A stretch of DNA of 64,000 bases from Ferdinandcohnia sp036965045 (GCF_036965045.1 NZ_JBALOV010000031.1:1-64000); one strand, 5' to 3'; shown: positions 18,144 to 27,316, counted from the first letter of the stretch. A program made the numbers and translations. Notes: generated by a model not told the origin, from the sequence alone.

Positions 18144-18300
18144 AAAGTTAAGCCTCCGGCGGATGCCACGATTTTTCAATGGGAATTTTTCGAGCCTAAG
18201 ATCAAAGACTAAAAACGCCACATCCTGTGGCAACGTCTTTGTGACCCACCTCGTGTGGGCCTAAAAAAATCGGGCGCAAATACGCCAAGGCGCATTTGAT
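18144..18300 (+). repeat. Dispersed repeat R3, copy a (interrupted)
   Basis: Starts aaagttaagcctccggcgg and ends in the hairpin aaatacgcc/ggcgcattt. It matches the 42151-42250 copy in its outer parts, but its middle holds the 69-bp R2b. The stem cgattttt/aaaaatcg corresponds to cagattttc/gaaaatctg in the other copy. Confidence 0.8.
18200..18268 (+). repeat. Dispersed repeat R2, copy b (nested in R3a)
   Basis: Matches the reverse complement of 7862-7930 at 67 of 69 positions. It contains gccaca/tgtggc and cccac/gtggg hairpins. Confidence 0.9.
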
Positions 18301-18329
18301 TAGTGGGAGTTCTAAGGGGTGGTGGAATT

Positions 18330-19232
18330 ATGAAGCATCCATTTTCACGATTATTCAGCATCGGTGAAAAAGATGATAAACAACAAATGAATCAAGAACA
18401 GGTGGAAGAAACACAAATAGAGGATTCAATAGATGACGAAGCGACACACCTGGAGGAAGTAAGACAAATTCCGATAAATGAGATTGTTCCAAACCGATAT
18501 CAACCGAGAACTGTGTTTGCAGAGGATAAAATTAAAGAGCTTGCATTAACCATACGTACACATGGAATTATTCAACCCATTGTAGTTCGACAATTTGCTG
18601 ATCATCAATATGAAATTATTGCTGGTGAACGACGTTGGAGAGCTGTTCAGACTCTTGAATGGGAGACAATTCCGGCCATTATTAAAGAATTCAATGATGC
18701 TGAAACGGCTTCTGTTGCATTGATCGAGAACCTCCAACGAGAAGAGTTATCAGCGATTGAAGAAGCGTATGCTTATGCTAGATTACTAGAATTACATAAT
18801 CTTACACAGGAAGCGCTAGCTCAGCGATTAGGGAAGGGTCAGTCGACAATCGCTAATAAGCTGCGTTTATTAAAGTTGCCTGAAGAAGTCCATCAAATGC
18901 TTATGCAAAAAAAGCTTACAGAGCGTCACGCGAGAGCTTTAATTCCTCTTAAAGATCCCGAAAAGCAAATTAAGCTTATGCATGACATTATTGAAAAAGA
19001 GTTGAATGTTAAGCAGACAGAGGATCGCGTTGTTAAAATTCTTGAATTAGAAAAGGAACAAAAGCGACCTAAGCCTAAATTTAAAGCAGTTAGTCGTGAT
19101 ATGAGAATTGCAATGAATACGATTCGTCAATCATTAACGATGGTTGAGGAAAGTGGCGTCAATTTAAATACAGAAGAGGAAGAATTCGACGAATATTTCC
19201 AATTTACGATTCGAATTCCTAAAAATAAATAA
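18330..19232 (+). CDS. noc: Nucleoid occlusion protein Noc
   Basis: A 300-aa ParB-family CTPase paralogue that binds NBS sites and blocks Z-ring assembly over the nucleoid. The start MKHPFSRLFSIGEK gives the amphipathic N-terminal helix that anchors B. subtilis Noc to the membrane; ATG 18330 has GGGGTGG upstream. The ParB-like CTP-binding motif GERRWRAVQ is present. The HTH is TQEALAQRLGKGQSTIANKL. I saw no NBS-like ATTTCCCGGGAAAT in the window. Confidence 0.95.
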   Translation: MKHPFSRLFSIGEKDDKQQMNQEQVEETQIEDSIDDEATHLEEVRQIPINEIVPNRYQPRTVFAEDKIKELALTIRTHGIIQPIVVRQFADHQYEIIAGERRWRAVQTLEWETIPAIIKEFNDAETASVALIENLQREELSAIEEAYAYARLLELHNLTQEALAQRLGKGQSTIANKLRLLKLPEEVHQMLMQKKLTERHARALIPLKDPEKQIKLMHDIIEKELNVKQTEDRVVKILELEKEQKRPKPKFKAVSRDMRIAMNTIRQSLTMVEESGVNLNTEEEEFDEYFQFTIRIPKNK

Positions 19233-19240
19233 ACAAATCG

Positions 19241-19277
19241 ATTTCCTTACCTTTACGCGGTAAGGGAATTTTTTTTA
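19241..19277 (+). terminator. noc terminator
   Basis: Stem ttccttacc (19243-19251)/ggtaaggga(a) (19259-19268) followed by eight T. Confidence 0.9.
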
Positions 19278-19329
19278 GTTTTATAAAGCAATGAATATCC
19301 TAGTGAAAAAAATAAATTGTCCTTAGAAA

Positions 19330-19345
19330 TGTTTCACGTGAAACA
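19330..19345. promoter_or_regulatory. parS site upstream of soj
   Basis: TGTTTCACGTGAAACA, the perfect 16-bp palindromic ParB/Spo0J site. It lies 128 bp upstream of the soj start. Confidence 0.95.
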
Positions 19346-19472
19346 TTTTTTATAAAAAAAGATAAACCCTATCATTTTTTCATGATAGAATAGTAAAAGT
19401 GAAAGATTTATAAAGACCTCACTTTGTAGAAAAATGTAGAATAGTAGTTTAAAAGTGAAAGTAGGTGACATC

Positions 19473-20234
19473 GTGGGGAAAATCATCTCAATTTCTAACC
19501 AAAAGGGTGGAGTAGGGAAAACAACTACTTCTGTAAACCTAAGCGCATGTTTAGCTTATGTAGGAAAGAAGGTTTTACTTGTTGACATTGACCCTCAAGG
19601 GAATGCAACAAGTGGTTGTGGCATAGAAAAAGCAAATGTAGATCAATGCATTTATGATGTGCTTGTGGATGATGTAGAAGCGAAGGATGTTACGGTACCA
19701 ACGACAGTTGAAAATTTATATATGATTCCAGCAACAATTCAATTAGCGGGTGCTGAAATTGAGTTAGTGCCAACAATTTCTCGCGAGGTTCGTCTAAAAA
19801 GAGCCTTAGATGAAGTTAGAGACCAATATGACTATATTATTATTGACTGCCCACCATCATTAGGTTTGTTAACATTAAATGCTTTAACAGCTTCTGATAC
19901 CGTGATTATTCCAGTTCAGTGTGAATATTATGCACTTGAGGGCTTGAGTCAGCTATTGAATACGATTCGTTTGGTTCAGAAACATCTTAATACAGATTTA
20001 ATGATTGATGGAGTACTTTTAACGATGCTTGATGCTAGAACAAACTTAGGTATTCAAGTCATTGAAGAAGTGAAAAAGTATTTCCAAGACAAAGTATATA
20101 AAACAATTATTCCAAGAAATGTACGATTAAGTGAAGCTCCAAGTCACGGAGAACCGATCATCATCTATGATCCTAAATCAAGAGGTGCTGAAGTATACTT
20201 AGATCTTGCAAAGGAAGTGATTGTAAATGGCTAA
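19473..20234 (+). CDS. soj: Chromosome partitioning ATPase Soj/ParA
   Basis: A 253-aa Walker-type ATPase that works with Spo0J in origin segregation and regulates DnaA in B. subtilis. The deviant Walker A is KGGVGKTTTSVNL, followed by DIDPQGNATSG and IIDCPPSLG. I chose GTG 19473 (MGKIISISNQKGG) over the upstream GTG because homologues begin there and AGGTGA precedes it. It overlaps spo0J by 8 bp. Confidence 0.96.
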   Translation: MGKIISISNQKGGVGKTTTSVNLSACLAYVGKKVLLVDIDPQGNATSGCGIEKANVDQCIYDVLVDDVEAKDVTVPTTVENLYMIPATIQLAGAEIELVPTISREVRLKRALDEVRDQYDYIIIDCPPSLGLLTLNALTASDTVIIPVQCEYYALEGLSQLLNTIRLVQKHLNTDLMIDGVLLTMLDARTNLGIQVIEEVKKYFQDKVYKTIIPRNVRLSEAPSHGEPIIIYDPKSRGAEVYLDLAKEVIVNG

Positions 20235-21084
20235 AGGGTTAGGTAAAGGTTTTAATGCTTTATTCCCAACGATGGAAGTAGGGAAAGAAGAGGTTGTTCA
20301 AGAGATTAAAGTTACGGAGTTAAAGCCAAATCCATATCAACCAAGAAAGACATTTGAGCCAGAGGCAATTGCTGAGCTAAAGGAGTCCATCCTTACACAT
20401 GGAGTTTTACAACCTTTAATTGTTCGAAAAACGATTAAGGGATATCAAATTGTGGCAGGTGAGAGACGTTTCCGTGCTGCCAAAGAAGCAAAGCTAGATA
20501 CTGTTCCTGTTGTTGTTAGAGAATTAGACGAGCAACAAATGATGGAAATTGCATTGCTCGAAAATCTACAGCGTGAGGATTTATCACCAATAGAAGAAGC
20601 GTTTGCTTACCAATCCTTATTAGACCATTTAAAACTCACCCAAGAACAGCTTGCGAAAAGATTAGGAAAAAGCAGACCTCATATTGCAAACCATCTCCGT
20701 CTTTTATCTCTTCCTAAACATGTGCAGATTTTGATTTCAGAAGGAAAATTATCCATGGGGCATGGTCGTACATTATTAGGACTTAAAAAGAAGGAAAAAT
20801 TGAATGCGGTTGTTGAAAAGGTCCTTGCAGAGGAGCTTAACGTTCGTCAATTGGAAGCATTGGTTAATCAATTGAATCAAAATGTTCCACGTGAAACATC
20901 CAAACCACCTAAAAAGGAAAAAGACGTCTTTATTAAAGAACAAGAGTCCTTCCTTCGTGAACGTTTTGGTACATCTGTAACGATTAAACAAACGAAGAAA
21001 AAAGGGAAAATTGAAATTGAGTTCTTTTCAAATGAGGACCTTGAAAGAATACTTGAACTGCTAGAGTCACCAAAAATTTCATAA
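20227..21084 (+). CDS. spo0J: Chromosome partitioning protein ParB/Spo0J
   Basis: A 285-aa CTP-dependent DNA clamp that loads at parS and recruits SMC. The N-terminal CTP-binding motif is GERRFRAAK, the HTH is TQEQLAKRLGKSRPHIANHL, and the C-terminal dimerisation domain is present. A parS site lies inside its own coding sequence, as in B. subtilis. Coupled to soj by overlapping reading frames. Confidence 0.97.
   Translation: MAKGLGKGFNALFPTMEVGKEEVVQEIKVTELKPNPYQPRKTFEPEAIAELKESILTHGVLQPLIVRKTIKGYQIVAGERRFRAAKEAKLDTVPVVVRELDEQQMMEIALLENLQREDLSPIEEAFAYQSLLDHLKLTQEQLAKRLGKSRPHIANHLRLLSLPKHVQILISEGKLSMGHGRTLLGLKKKEKLNAVVEKVLAEELNVRQLEALVNQLNQNVPRETSKPPKKEKDVFIKEQESFLRERFGTSVTIKQTKKKGKIEIEFFSNEDLERILELLESPKIS
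20883..20898. promoter_or_regulatory. parS site inside spo0J
   Basis: TGTTCCACGTGAAACA, a full match to the B. subtilis parS consensus. It is read as VPRET in the Spo0J frame. Confidence 0.95.
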
Positions 21085-21098
21085 AATACAAAGAAGAC

Positions 21099-21142
21099 CT
21101 GCATGTTTTTATTTAATCAAATAAACCGTGCAGTGTTTTTTA
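21099..21142 (+). terminator. spo0J terminator
   Basis: Stem ctgcatg/cgtgcag extended by tttattt/aaataaa, followed by TGTTTTTTATT. Confidence 0.8.
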
Positions 21143-21179
21143 TTACAAACTAAATTTATATACTTAGGGGAAATGAAAA

Positions 21180-21917
21180 TTGGTTCTTTTAGGAACGATT
21201 GTAAACGGGCTGTGTATTGCAGCTGGAACCATACTAGGAAAGGTATTACACCGAATTCCTGAAAGGGTAAAAACAACTGTTATGCATGGAATTGGACTTG
21301 CTGTTTGTTTATTGGGAATTCAAATGGGACTAAAAAGCGAACAATTTTTAATTGTTATTTTTAGTTTAGTTTTCGGAGCTGTTCTCGGCGAATGGTGGGG
21401 GCTTGAAGATAAATTAAATAAGTTAGGAAATTGGATTGAAAAAAAGGTCGGCTCATCTTCAGGTGAAGGTACGATTGCGAAGGGCTTTGTGACGGCGACC
21501 TTGATTTTTGTCATAGGTGCAATGGCAATCATTGGCGCGCTTGATAGTGGTTTGAGGAATGATCATCGTGTTCTATATACAAAGTCCATTATAGATGGCT
21601 TTACTAGTTTAATATTAACAACGACGTTAGGTATAGGTGTACTATTTTCGGCTGTGCCTGTTATTCTTTATCAAGGCTCTATTGCGTTATTTGCGACACA
21701 AATTGATAAGTGGATTCCAGCTGAGCTTATGGACACGTTTATTGTCGAAATGACAGGAACGGGTGGGTTAATGATTGTCGCAATCGGAACAAATCTATTA
21801 GGCATTACGAATATTCGTGTTGCTAACTTATTACCGGGTATTTTAGTAGTCGCAATCCTCGTATCAGTGCTGCACTATTGGAATTCTATTATCTATTTTG
21901 CACAAGCTATTTTTTAA
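21180..21917 (+). CDS. DUF554 family membrane protein
   Basis: A 245-aa protein with about seven hydrophobic segments and the family blocks GTIVNGLCIAAGTILGK, GAVLGEWWGLEDKL and IGAMAIIGALDSGL. DUF554 (YqgA/YdfK-like) proteins are presumed transporters with no settled substrate. The start is TTG after GGGGAAATG. It ends at a bidirectional terminator shared with the convergent yyaC. It is not part of the B. subtilis gene order I recall at this point. Confidence 0.85.
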   Translation: MVLLGTIVNGLCIAAGTILGKVLHRIPERVKTTVMHGIGLAVCLLGIQMGLKSEQFLIVIFSLVFGAVLGEWWGLEDKLNKLGNWIEKKVGSSSGEGTIAKGFVTATLIFVIGAMAIIGALDSGLRNDHRVLYTKSIIDGFTSLILTTTLGIGVLFSAVPVILYQGSIALFATQIDKWIPAELMDTFIVEMTGTGGLMIVAIGTNLLGITNIRVANLLPGILVVAILVSVLHYWNSIIYFAQAIF

Positions 21918-21947
21918 ACCTCTTCTCTCACGGAAGAGGTTTTTTTA
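21911..21947. terminator. Bidirectional terminator, DUF554 / yyaC
   Basis: Stem aacctcttc/gaagaggtt flanked by AAAAA and TTTTTTT tracts between convergent genes. Confidence 0.88.
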
Positions 21948-22562
21948 TAAAGTAAATCGATCTTTTTCAATTGGGTCAAAGTCTAACTTTCGCAGATAAT
22001 TAAATTCAGCTTTGCAAATGCCACTCGAAATAGTATTAGCAAGTTTCATAACTAGACTTAATCTCGTATTTTGAAGGACAAAAAACTCCATAAATCCACT
22101 CACATTGACAATTCCCGTTATATGCATATCACCAATAGGGGTTAATTCCTTATTTACGCCAGCTCCTGGCTTGATTGGACCCTCACCGATAGTAATAGAC
22201 CCCACGCTCTTTAATCTGCCTAAACAGGCATCTATTCCAATAATAAAGGGGTTTGTATATTTCTGATTAACTTCTTCAATTTTCTCTTGAAGATTAACTG
22301 CATGAATAGGTTCGTCCAATGTGCCATATACATGAAAGTGGGACAATCCTTTTTCAGCGATTTTTGTACCGATTAAAGGTCCAAGACAGTCGCCAGTGGA
22401 ACGGTCCGTCCCGATGCAAAAAAATATGATTGGTTGATTGGTCGTAGTTGGGAGCATTGAAGTGATTTTTAAAGAAATTTGATGGTCAGCTAATTCTTGA
22501 TCATGTGGAATTCGAAATGGCTCATTTTTTAGATGGTCAAAAAATTTATATCTAAGATTCAT
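21945..22562 (-). CDS. yyaC: Spore protease-like protein YyaC (DUF1256)
   Basis: A 205-aa DUF1256 protein related in fold to the germination protease Gpr. Signature blocks are FFCIGTDRSTGDCLGPLIG (~47-65), DACLGRLKSVG and GPIKPGAGVNKELTPIG. Homologues are restricted to spore formers and sit next to spo0J, as here. Its target is not known to me. Transcribed divergently from the YkvI-like gene. Confidence 0.9.
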   Translation of the reverse strand: MNLRYKFFDHLKNEPFRIPHDQELADHQISLKITSMLPTTTNQPIIFFCIGTDRSTGDCLGPLIGTKIAEKGLSHFHVYGTLDEPIHAVNLQEKIEEVNQKYTNPFIIGIDACLGRLKSVGSITIGEGPIKPGAGVNKELTPIGDMHITGIVNVSGFMEFFVLQNTRLSLVMKLANTISSGICKAEFNYLRKLDFDPIEKDRFTL

Positions 22563-22695
22563 AGGTTTTCACCCCTTTTAAACTGTAGTAACAGTATACG
22601 GAAGAATCTTACATTCTATACATCTGAAAAAAAGAATCTTAGAGTTGTAATTTGTTCGAATTAGATAAAAGGATTATGAGTGGTGGAGGGATTGA

Positions 22696-23715
22696 ATGTT
22701 TCAGGCAGGGATTCGTTGGATGTTTTTAATTTTAGGTACAGCTATTGGTGCAGGATATGCATCAGGAAGAGAAATTTGGCAGTTTTATGGTGAGCAGAGT
22801 GGCTTAGCGATAATTTTCTTTACCTTCATCTTTATTATTTGCTGTTATATTATTATGAAAATAAGCTATGAAAAAAAAGCAGAACACTTTGTTCCTGTTT
22901 TAAAAGAATTAGTAGGAGAAAAAGTTTCACATGTGTATGATGTAATAACGATTTTATACCTATTTTCTACCACAGTCGTAATGTTAGCGGGTGGTGGTGC
23001 TACTTTGGAGTTGTTTAATATTCCATTTTGGTGGGGGATCCTTATTTTTGGTTTTCTCCTTGTTTTGGTCTTTCTATGGAATATTAATGGTTTGGTCTCC
23101 ATTAATATGGCCATTATTCCTGCCTTAATTATTTTCTTAGTCACAGTCTTGTTCATTTTTTTATCATCGAATGGTAAGGAGTTTTCCTTTATTCTTCATG
23201 AACAAAGCAATTGGCCGTCTGCCTTTACGTTTACAGCACTAAATATTTTACCACTTGTTGCGGTGTTAGGTGCAATTGGAAAGGAGATGAAATCAAAAGG
23301 AGAGGCTTGGGTTGCAAGTGTTGGAAGCGGTTTGTTTTTAGGTGTTATCACCTATATTTATAATGAAGCACTTATTGAAGTGGCACAGGAGATTATGCTC
23401 TACGAGATTCCCTTGTTTGTAATCTTGAAAGGTTTTCCTTATGTAGCTGTGTTCATCATGTCTATCCTTTTATTTGGTGCGATATTCACAACAGCAGCGT
23501 CTGGCTTATTAGGATTATCCACACGTTTTAAAGAAAAAATGAAAATGCCATTGTGGATAATTTCCATCATTTTAATATTGTTGATGACACCTTTTACTAC
23601 CTTTGGTTTTTCGACCCTCGTTTCAATTTTGTATCCTTTATATGGTATTGCTAATTTATACCTGTTAGCGGTCATCTTACTGTATCCAATTGTAAATCGC
23701 TACAATTTAAAATGA
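22696..23715 (+). CDS. YkvI-like membrane transporter
   Basis: A 339-aa polytopic protein with about ten hydrophobic helices. The N-terminal GTAIGAGYASGREIWQFYG resembles the unwound first helix of the APC/LeuT-fold YkvI family. Substrate unknown. The yyaC-(membrane protein)-yyzM order is similar to B. subtilis, where yyaD holds this place, but I do not claim it is yyaD. ATG after GGTGGAGGG. Confidence 0.75.
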   Translation: MFQAGIRWMFLILGTAIGAGYASGREIWQFYGEQSGLAIIFFTFIFIICCYIIMKISYEKKAEHFVPVLKELVGEKVSHVYDVITILYLFSTTVVMLAGGGATLELFNIPFWWGILIFGFLLVLVFLWNINGLVSINMAIIPALIIFLVTVLFIFLSSNGKEFSFILHEQSNWPSAFTFTALNILPLVAVLGAIGKEMKSKGEAWVASVGSGLFLGVITYIYNEALIEVAQEIMLYEIPLFVILKGFPYVAVFIMSILLFGAIFTTAASGLLGLSTRFKEKMKMPLWIISIILILLMTPFTTFGFSTLVSILYPLYGIANLYLLAVILLYPIVNRYNLK

Positions 23716-23767
23716 ATTCCTGTTACAATACAAGATATAAAATATACGAGGATAAAGGGTGAATGTC

Positions 23768-23965
23768 ATGGTTGATAAAGACTACGGATTACATGATATT
23801 GTAGAAATGAAGAAACCTCATCCGTGCGGAACTAATAAATGGAAAATCATCCGACTTGGAATGGATATTCGAATTAAGTGCGAGGGCTGCGAACATAGTG
23901 TGCTTATCCCACGAAAAGAATTTGGACGAAAGTTGAAAAAGATACTTGTTAAGCATGAGGAATAA
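23768..23965 (+). CDS. yyzM: DUF951 family protein YyzM
   Basis: A 65-aa basic protein with VEMKKPHPCGTNKWKIIRLG and a CEGC pair, giving a likely zinc site from three cysteines and a histidine. DUF951 proteins are conserved near ychF/rpsF in Firmicutes and presumed nucleic-acid binding. I chose ATG 23768 (MVDKDYG) over the ATG nine bases upstream from the family's usual N-terminus. The terminator overlaps the stop codon. Confidence 0.85.
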   Translation: MVDKDYGLHDIVEMKKPHPCGTNKWKIIRLGMDIRIKCEGCEHSVLIPRKEFGRKLKKILVKHEE

Positions 23966-23983
23966 AGCCTCGTGCTTTTTTTT
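23951..23983 (+). terminator. yyzM terminator
   Basis: Stem aagcatgagg/cctcgtgctt followed by seven T; the 5' arm is inside the yyzM coding end. Confidence 0.88.
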
Positions 23984-24075
23984 ATATTTCTGGCAAATCT
24001 TTTTTATAGAATTTTTGAATCGGTCATTTATAATAAACATTATGAAAGTTGGAGCTTTGTAGGGAGATGAGTAGA

Positions 24076-26082
24076 GTGACCACAATTAAATCTGCATGTC
24101 CGTTAAATTGTTGGGACAGCTGTGGTTTTGTTGTTGAAGTAGAAAACGGAAAAATTTTAAAAATAGATGGAGATAAAGAACATCCGATTACAAAGGGTAA
24201 AATTTGCGGTAGGGGCCGTATGCTGGAAGCAAGAACAAATTCTGATGACCGGATTCTTTATCCATTGAAAAAAATAGATGGAGAGTTTCAAAGAATTACA
24301 TGGGAACAGGCTTTAACGGAAATTTCAGCGAAACTTTCAGAGGTGAAACAGAAATATGGTTCCACATCTGTGTTGCACAGTCATGACTATGCAAATGGAG
24401 GGCTTTTAACAAAAATTCCAGATCGCTTTTTTAATTGTTTTGGAGGTGCGACGGAATTAATCGGTAGCATATGTTGGGGTTCGGGAATTGAAGCACAGAA
24501 TTGGGATTTTGGAAATGCGGCTAGCCACGCTCCCGAGGATATCTACAATAGTAAAAATGTAATTATTTGGGGAAGAAATGTGACACGTACGAATATGCAT
24601 CTTTTTGCTTACTTACAGGAAGTGAAAAAGAAGGGGGTCAATATTATCGTCATTGACCCGATTTATAATGGTACGGCTAAAATCGCAAATTCATATATCC
24701 CCATTACTCCAGGAATGGATGGGTTTTTGGCAATTGGAATTATGAAGGAGTTACTTCGTTTAGGACTACAGGATCAAGATTTTATTTCAACACATACAGT
24801 TGGATTTGAACATCTAGTGGATGTCTTGCAGTCGATCACAATGGAACAAATTGAGGAAGTAACAAATGTTTCACGTGAAACAATTACACATTTAGCCCGT
24901 GTTTATAGTAATGGTCCAACCGTAACTTATTTGGGTTTAGGCATGCAGCGCTACGCGAATGGGGGAAATACAATTCGTTTAATTGATGCCCTTGTTGCAG
25001 TGAGCGGGAACGTTGGTATTCCAGGTGGTGGTGCCAATTTTGGAAATACACAGGTTGGTCAAAGTTTTGATAGTGAAGCACTGACACTTCCTGAGAGGAA
25101 GAAAGAGTCAAGGGCATTTGTGATGGCTGAACAAGCTGAAAAAATCTTAACAGCATCAGAGCCACCGATTAAAATGATCATGGTATCATGCGGAAACCCA
25201 TTAACGCAGGTACCGAATACAGCTCTTGTTCAGGAAGCATTTCAGTCAGTAGACACGGTGGTTGTTCTAGAACAGTTCATGACAGATACAGCAAGATTAG
25301 CGGATTATGTACTTCCGTCAGCGACTGTTTTTGAGGAAGAAGATATTTATTATTCTTCCATGTACCATCACTATGTAAATTATGGACCACAGTTAGTCGA
25401 AGCTCGTGGTGAGGCAAAATCGGATGTTTGGATTTGGACAGAACTAGCAAAAAGACTAGGTTTTGGTGAAGATTTTAATTATACGAGAGAAGAGTTTATT
25501 AAAATGGGATTAGGTTCATTACAGGATGAAGGAATTACACTGGAATATATAAAAGAGAAAAGCCATGTTCCTCTTCCTGTACAGCTTGTTCCGTGGCAAG
25601 ACTTTCAATTTAAAACCCCGTCTGGAAAATTTGAGTTTACGTCGACACTCGGGGAGATAAAAGGATATGATGGGCGTTTGAAAATTTCATATCCGAGAGA
25701 ATCGATTCATTCAAACGAAGAATTATCAAAAAAATATCCATATTCATTATTAACCATTCATCCATTACGCTCAAACCATTCACAAAATTATCATTTAATC
25801 GAAGGATTACAAACAGTAAAGGTTGAGATTTCAAAGGACATTGCAGAGCAAAAGGGTCTTGAGCCAAATGATCGAGTGAGGGTATTTAACGAACGCGGAG
25901 ATATCACAGGAAAGGTCCAAATTTTAAAGGACTCTGCACCAAATATTGTGTGTATAGATGAAGGACAATGGCATATTTTTGGTGGCAGTGTGAATCAACT
26001 TACCTCTCATCAGGTTTCTGACAATGGTCTTGGCAGTACGTTATATGACTGCCTTGTTGGAATAGAAAAGGTGAATGAATAA
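24076..26082 (+). CDS. yyaE: Molybdopterin oxidoreductase (YyaE-like)
   Basis: A 668-aa member of the DMSO reductase/formate dehydrogenase superfamily. The N-terminal CPLNCWDSCGF plus KGKICGRG provides four cysteines for a [4Fe-4S] cluster, followed by the bis-MGD binding domains. LIGSICWGSGIEAQ probably surrounds the molybdenum-ligand region, but I cannot assign the ligand. No Tat or Sec signal is seen, so it is cytoplasmic. GTG 24076 fits the GGAG site better than ATG 24067. Electron donor and substrate unknown. The gene encloses a parS site. Location before ychF matches B. subtilis yyaE. Confidence 0.85.
   Translation: MTTIKSACPLNCWDSCGFVVEVENGKILKIDGDKEHPITKGKICGRGRMLEARTNSDDRILYPLKKIDGEFQRITWEQALTEISAKLSEVKQKYGSTSVLHSHDYANGGLLTKIPDRFFNCFGGATELIGSICWGSGIEAQNWDFGNAASHAPEDIYNSKNVIIWGRNVTRTNMHLFAYLQEVKKKGVNIIVIDPIYNGTAKIANSYIPITPGMDGFLAIGIMKELLRLGLQDQDFISTHTVGFEHLVDVLQSITMEQIEEVTNVSRETITHLARVYSNGPTVTYLGLGMQRYANGGNTIRLIDALVAVSGNVGIPGGGANFGNTQVGQSFDSEALTLPERKKESRAFVMAEQAEKILTASEPPIKMIMVSCGNPLTQVPNTALVQEAFQSVDTVVVLEQFMTDTARLADYVLPSATVFEEEDIYYSSMYHHYVNYGPQLVEARGEAKSDVWIWTELAKRLGFGEDFNYTREEFIKMGLGSLQDEGITLEYIKEKSHVPLPVQLVPWQDFQFKTPSGKFEFTSTLGEIKGYDGRLKISYPRESIHSNEELSKKYPYSLLTIHPLRSNHSQNYHLIEGLQTVKVEISKDIAEQKGLEPNDRVRVFNERGDITGKVQILKDSAPNIVCIDEGQWHIFGGSVNQLTSHQVSDNGLGSTLYDCLVGIEKVNE
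24867..24882. promoter_or_regulatory. parS site inside the molybdopterin oxidoreductase gene
   Basis: TGTTTCACGTGAAACA, the perfect palindrome, read in frame as NVSRETI. Confidence 0.95.
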
Positions 26083-26102
26083 GATATCGGTATTTTTCCG
26101 AA

Positions 26103-26135
26103 AGCCGTTTCCAGCTGAAACGGCTTGTATTTTTG
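26103..26135 (+). terminator. Terminator after yyaE
   Basis: Perfect 9-bp stem agccgtttc/gaaacggct with a 5-nt loop, then TGTATTTTTG. Confidence 0.85.
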
Positions 26136-26201
26136 ATAAGGAATATCTATAATTGTTGAAGGCTAGTTAGTATGTTACGGATAAGAGGAGTGGAAAAATC
26201 A

Positions 26202-27302
26202 ATGGCGTTAACAGCAGGTATCGTTGGTCTTCCAAACGTTGGAAAATCAACTCTTTTTAATGCAATAACACAGGCAGGCGCGGAATCAGCGAATTATCCG
26301 TTCTGTACAATTGACCCAAACGTGGGAATTGTTGAAGTACCGGATGAGCGTTTAAATAAATTGACAGAATTAGTACAACCAAAAAAGACAGTCCCAACTA
26401 CCTTTGAATTTACGGATATTGCTGGGATTGTTAAAGGGGCCAGTAAAGGGGAAGGTCTTGGTAATAAATTCTTATCACATATCCGTCAAGTGGATGCAAT
26501 TTGCCATGTTGTGCGCTGTTTTGCAGATGACAATATTACACACGTATCAGGTAAGGTTGATCCAATTGCAGATATTGAGACAATCAATTTAGAGCTTATT
26601 TTAGCAGATTTAGAATCTGTAGATAAGCGGATTGACCGTGTAGCGAAGCTTGCAAAGCAGAAGGATAAGGATGCCGTTGCTGAACATGAAGTGCTTGTAA
26701 TGTTAAAAGAAGCATTTGAAAATGAACAGCCGGCTCGTGCAATTGAATTTACGGATGAACAAATGAAATATGTAAAGGGCATGCATTTACTAACAAGCAA
26801 ACCAGTTTTATACGTTGCTAATGTTGGTGAAGATGATATAGTGGATCCTTCTTCAAATGAGTATGTTCAGTTAGTTCGTGTGTTTGCTCAAAAAGAGAAT
26901 GCAGAAGTCATTGTTATCTGTGCGAAGATTGAATCTGAGATTGTGGAGCTCGAAGGGGAAGAAAAAGCGATGTTCCTTGAAGAACTTGGAATTGAGGAAT
27001 CAGGGCTTGATCAGTTGATTCGCGCTGCTTATCATTTACTAGGACTAGCTACATATTTTACAGCTGGTGTACAAGAAGTGAGAGCGTGGACGTTTAGAAA
27101 AGGAATGAAAGCTCCACAATGCGCAGGGATCATTCACTCCGATTTTGAGAGAGGATTTATTCGTGCTGAGACGGTATCGTATGAAGATTTGCTTGCAGGC
27201 GGCTCAATGACGGCTGCTCGTGAAGCAGGTAAAGTACGTCTTGAAGGAAAAGAATATGTAGTTCAAGACGGAGATGTTATCCATTTCCGATTTAATGTAT
27301 AA
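26202..27302 (+). CDS. ychF: Ribosome-binding ATPase YchF (Obg family)
   Basis: A 366-aa GTPase-fold protein that prefers ATP. G1 is GLPNVGKST, G3 is DIAGIVKGASKGEGLG, a coiled-coil insertion follows near 130-190, and a C-terminal TGS domain ends in DVIHFRFNV. I chose ATG 26202 (MALTAGIVG), matching the family start, with GAGGAG upstream. Conserved immediately before rpsF-ssbA-rpsR. Confidence 0.96.
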   Translation: MALTAGIVGLPNVGKSTLFNAITQAGAESANYPFCTIDPNVGIVEVPDERLNKLTELVQPKKTVPTTFEFTDIAGIVKGASKGEGLGNKFLSHIRQVDAICHVVRCFADDNITHVSGKVDPIADIETINLELILADLESVDKRIDRVAKLAKQKDKDAVAEHEVLVMLKEAFENEQPARAIEFTDEQMKYVKGMHLLTSKPVLYVANVGEDDIVDPSSNEYVQLVRVFAQKENAEVIVICAKIESEIVELEGEEKAMFLEELGIEESGLDQLIRAAYHLLGLATYFTAGVQEVRAWTFRKGMKAPQCAGIIHSDFERGFIRAETVSYEDLLAGGSMTAAREAGKVRLEGKEYVVQDGDVIHFRFNV

Positions 27303-27316
27303 GGTATGTTGATGTT

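Larger units (their letters stand above)
17927..18329 (+). other. rsmG-noc intergenic region with nested repeats
   Basis: A 403-bp gap with no coding sequence seen. An exact TATAAT (18014-18019) suggests a promoter, but I find no convincing -35. A 10-bp inverted repeat (taactttatt 18051-18060 / aataaagtta 18141-18150) precedes repeat R3a, which itself contains R2b. Confidence 0.6.
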
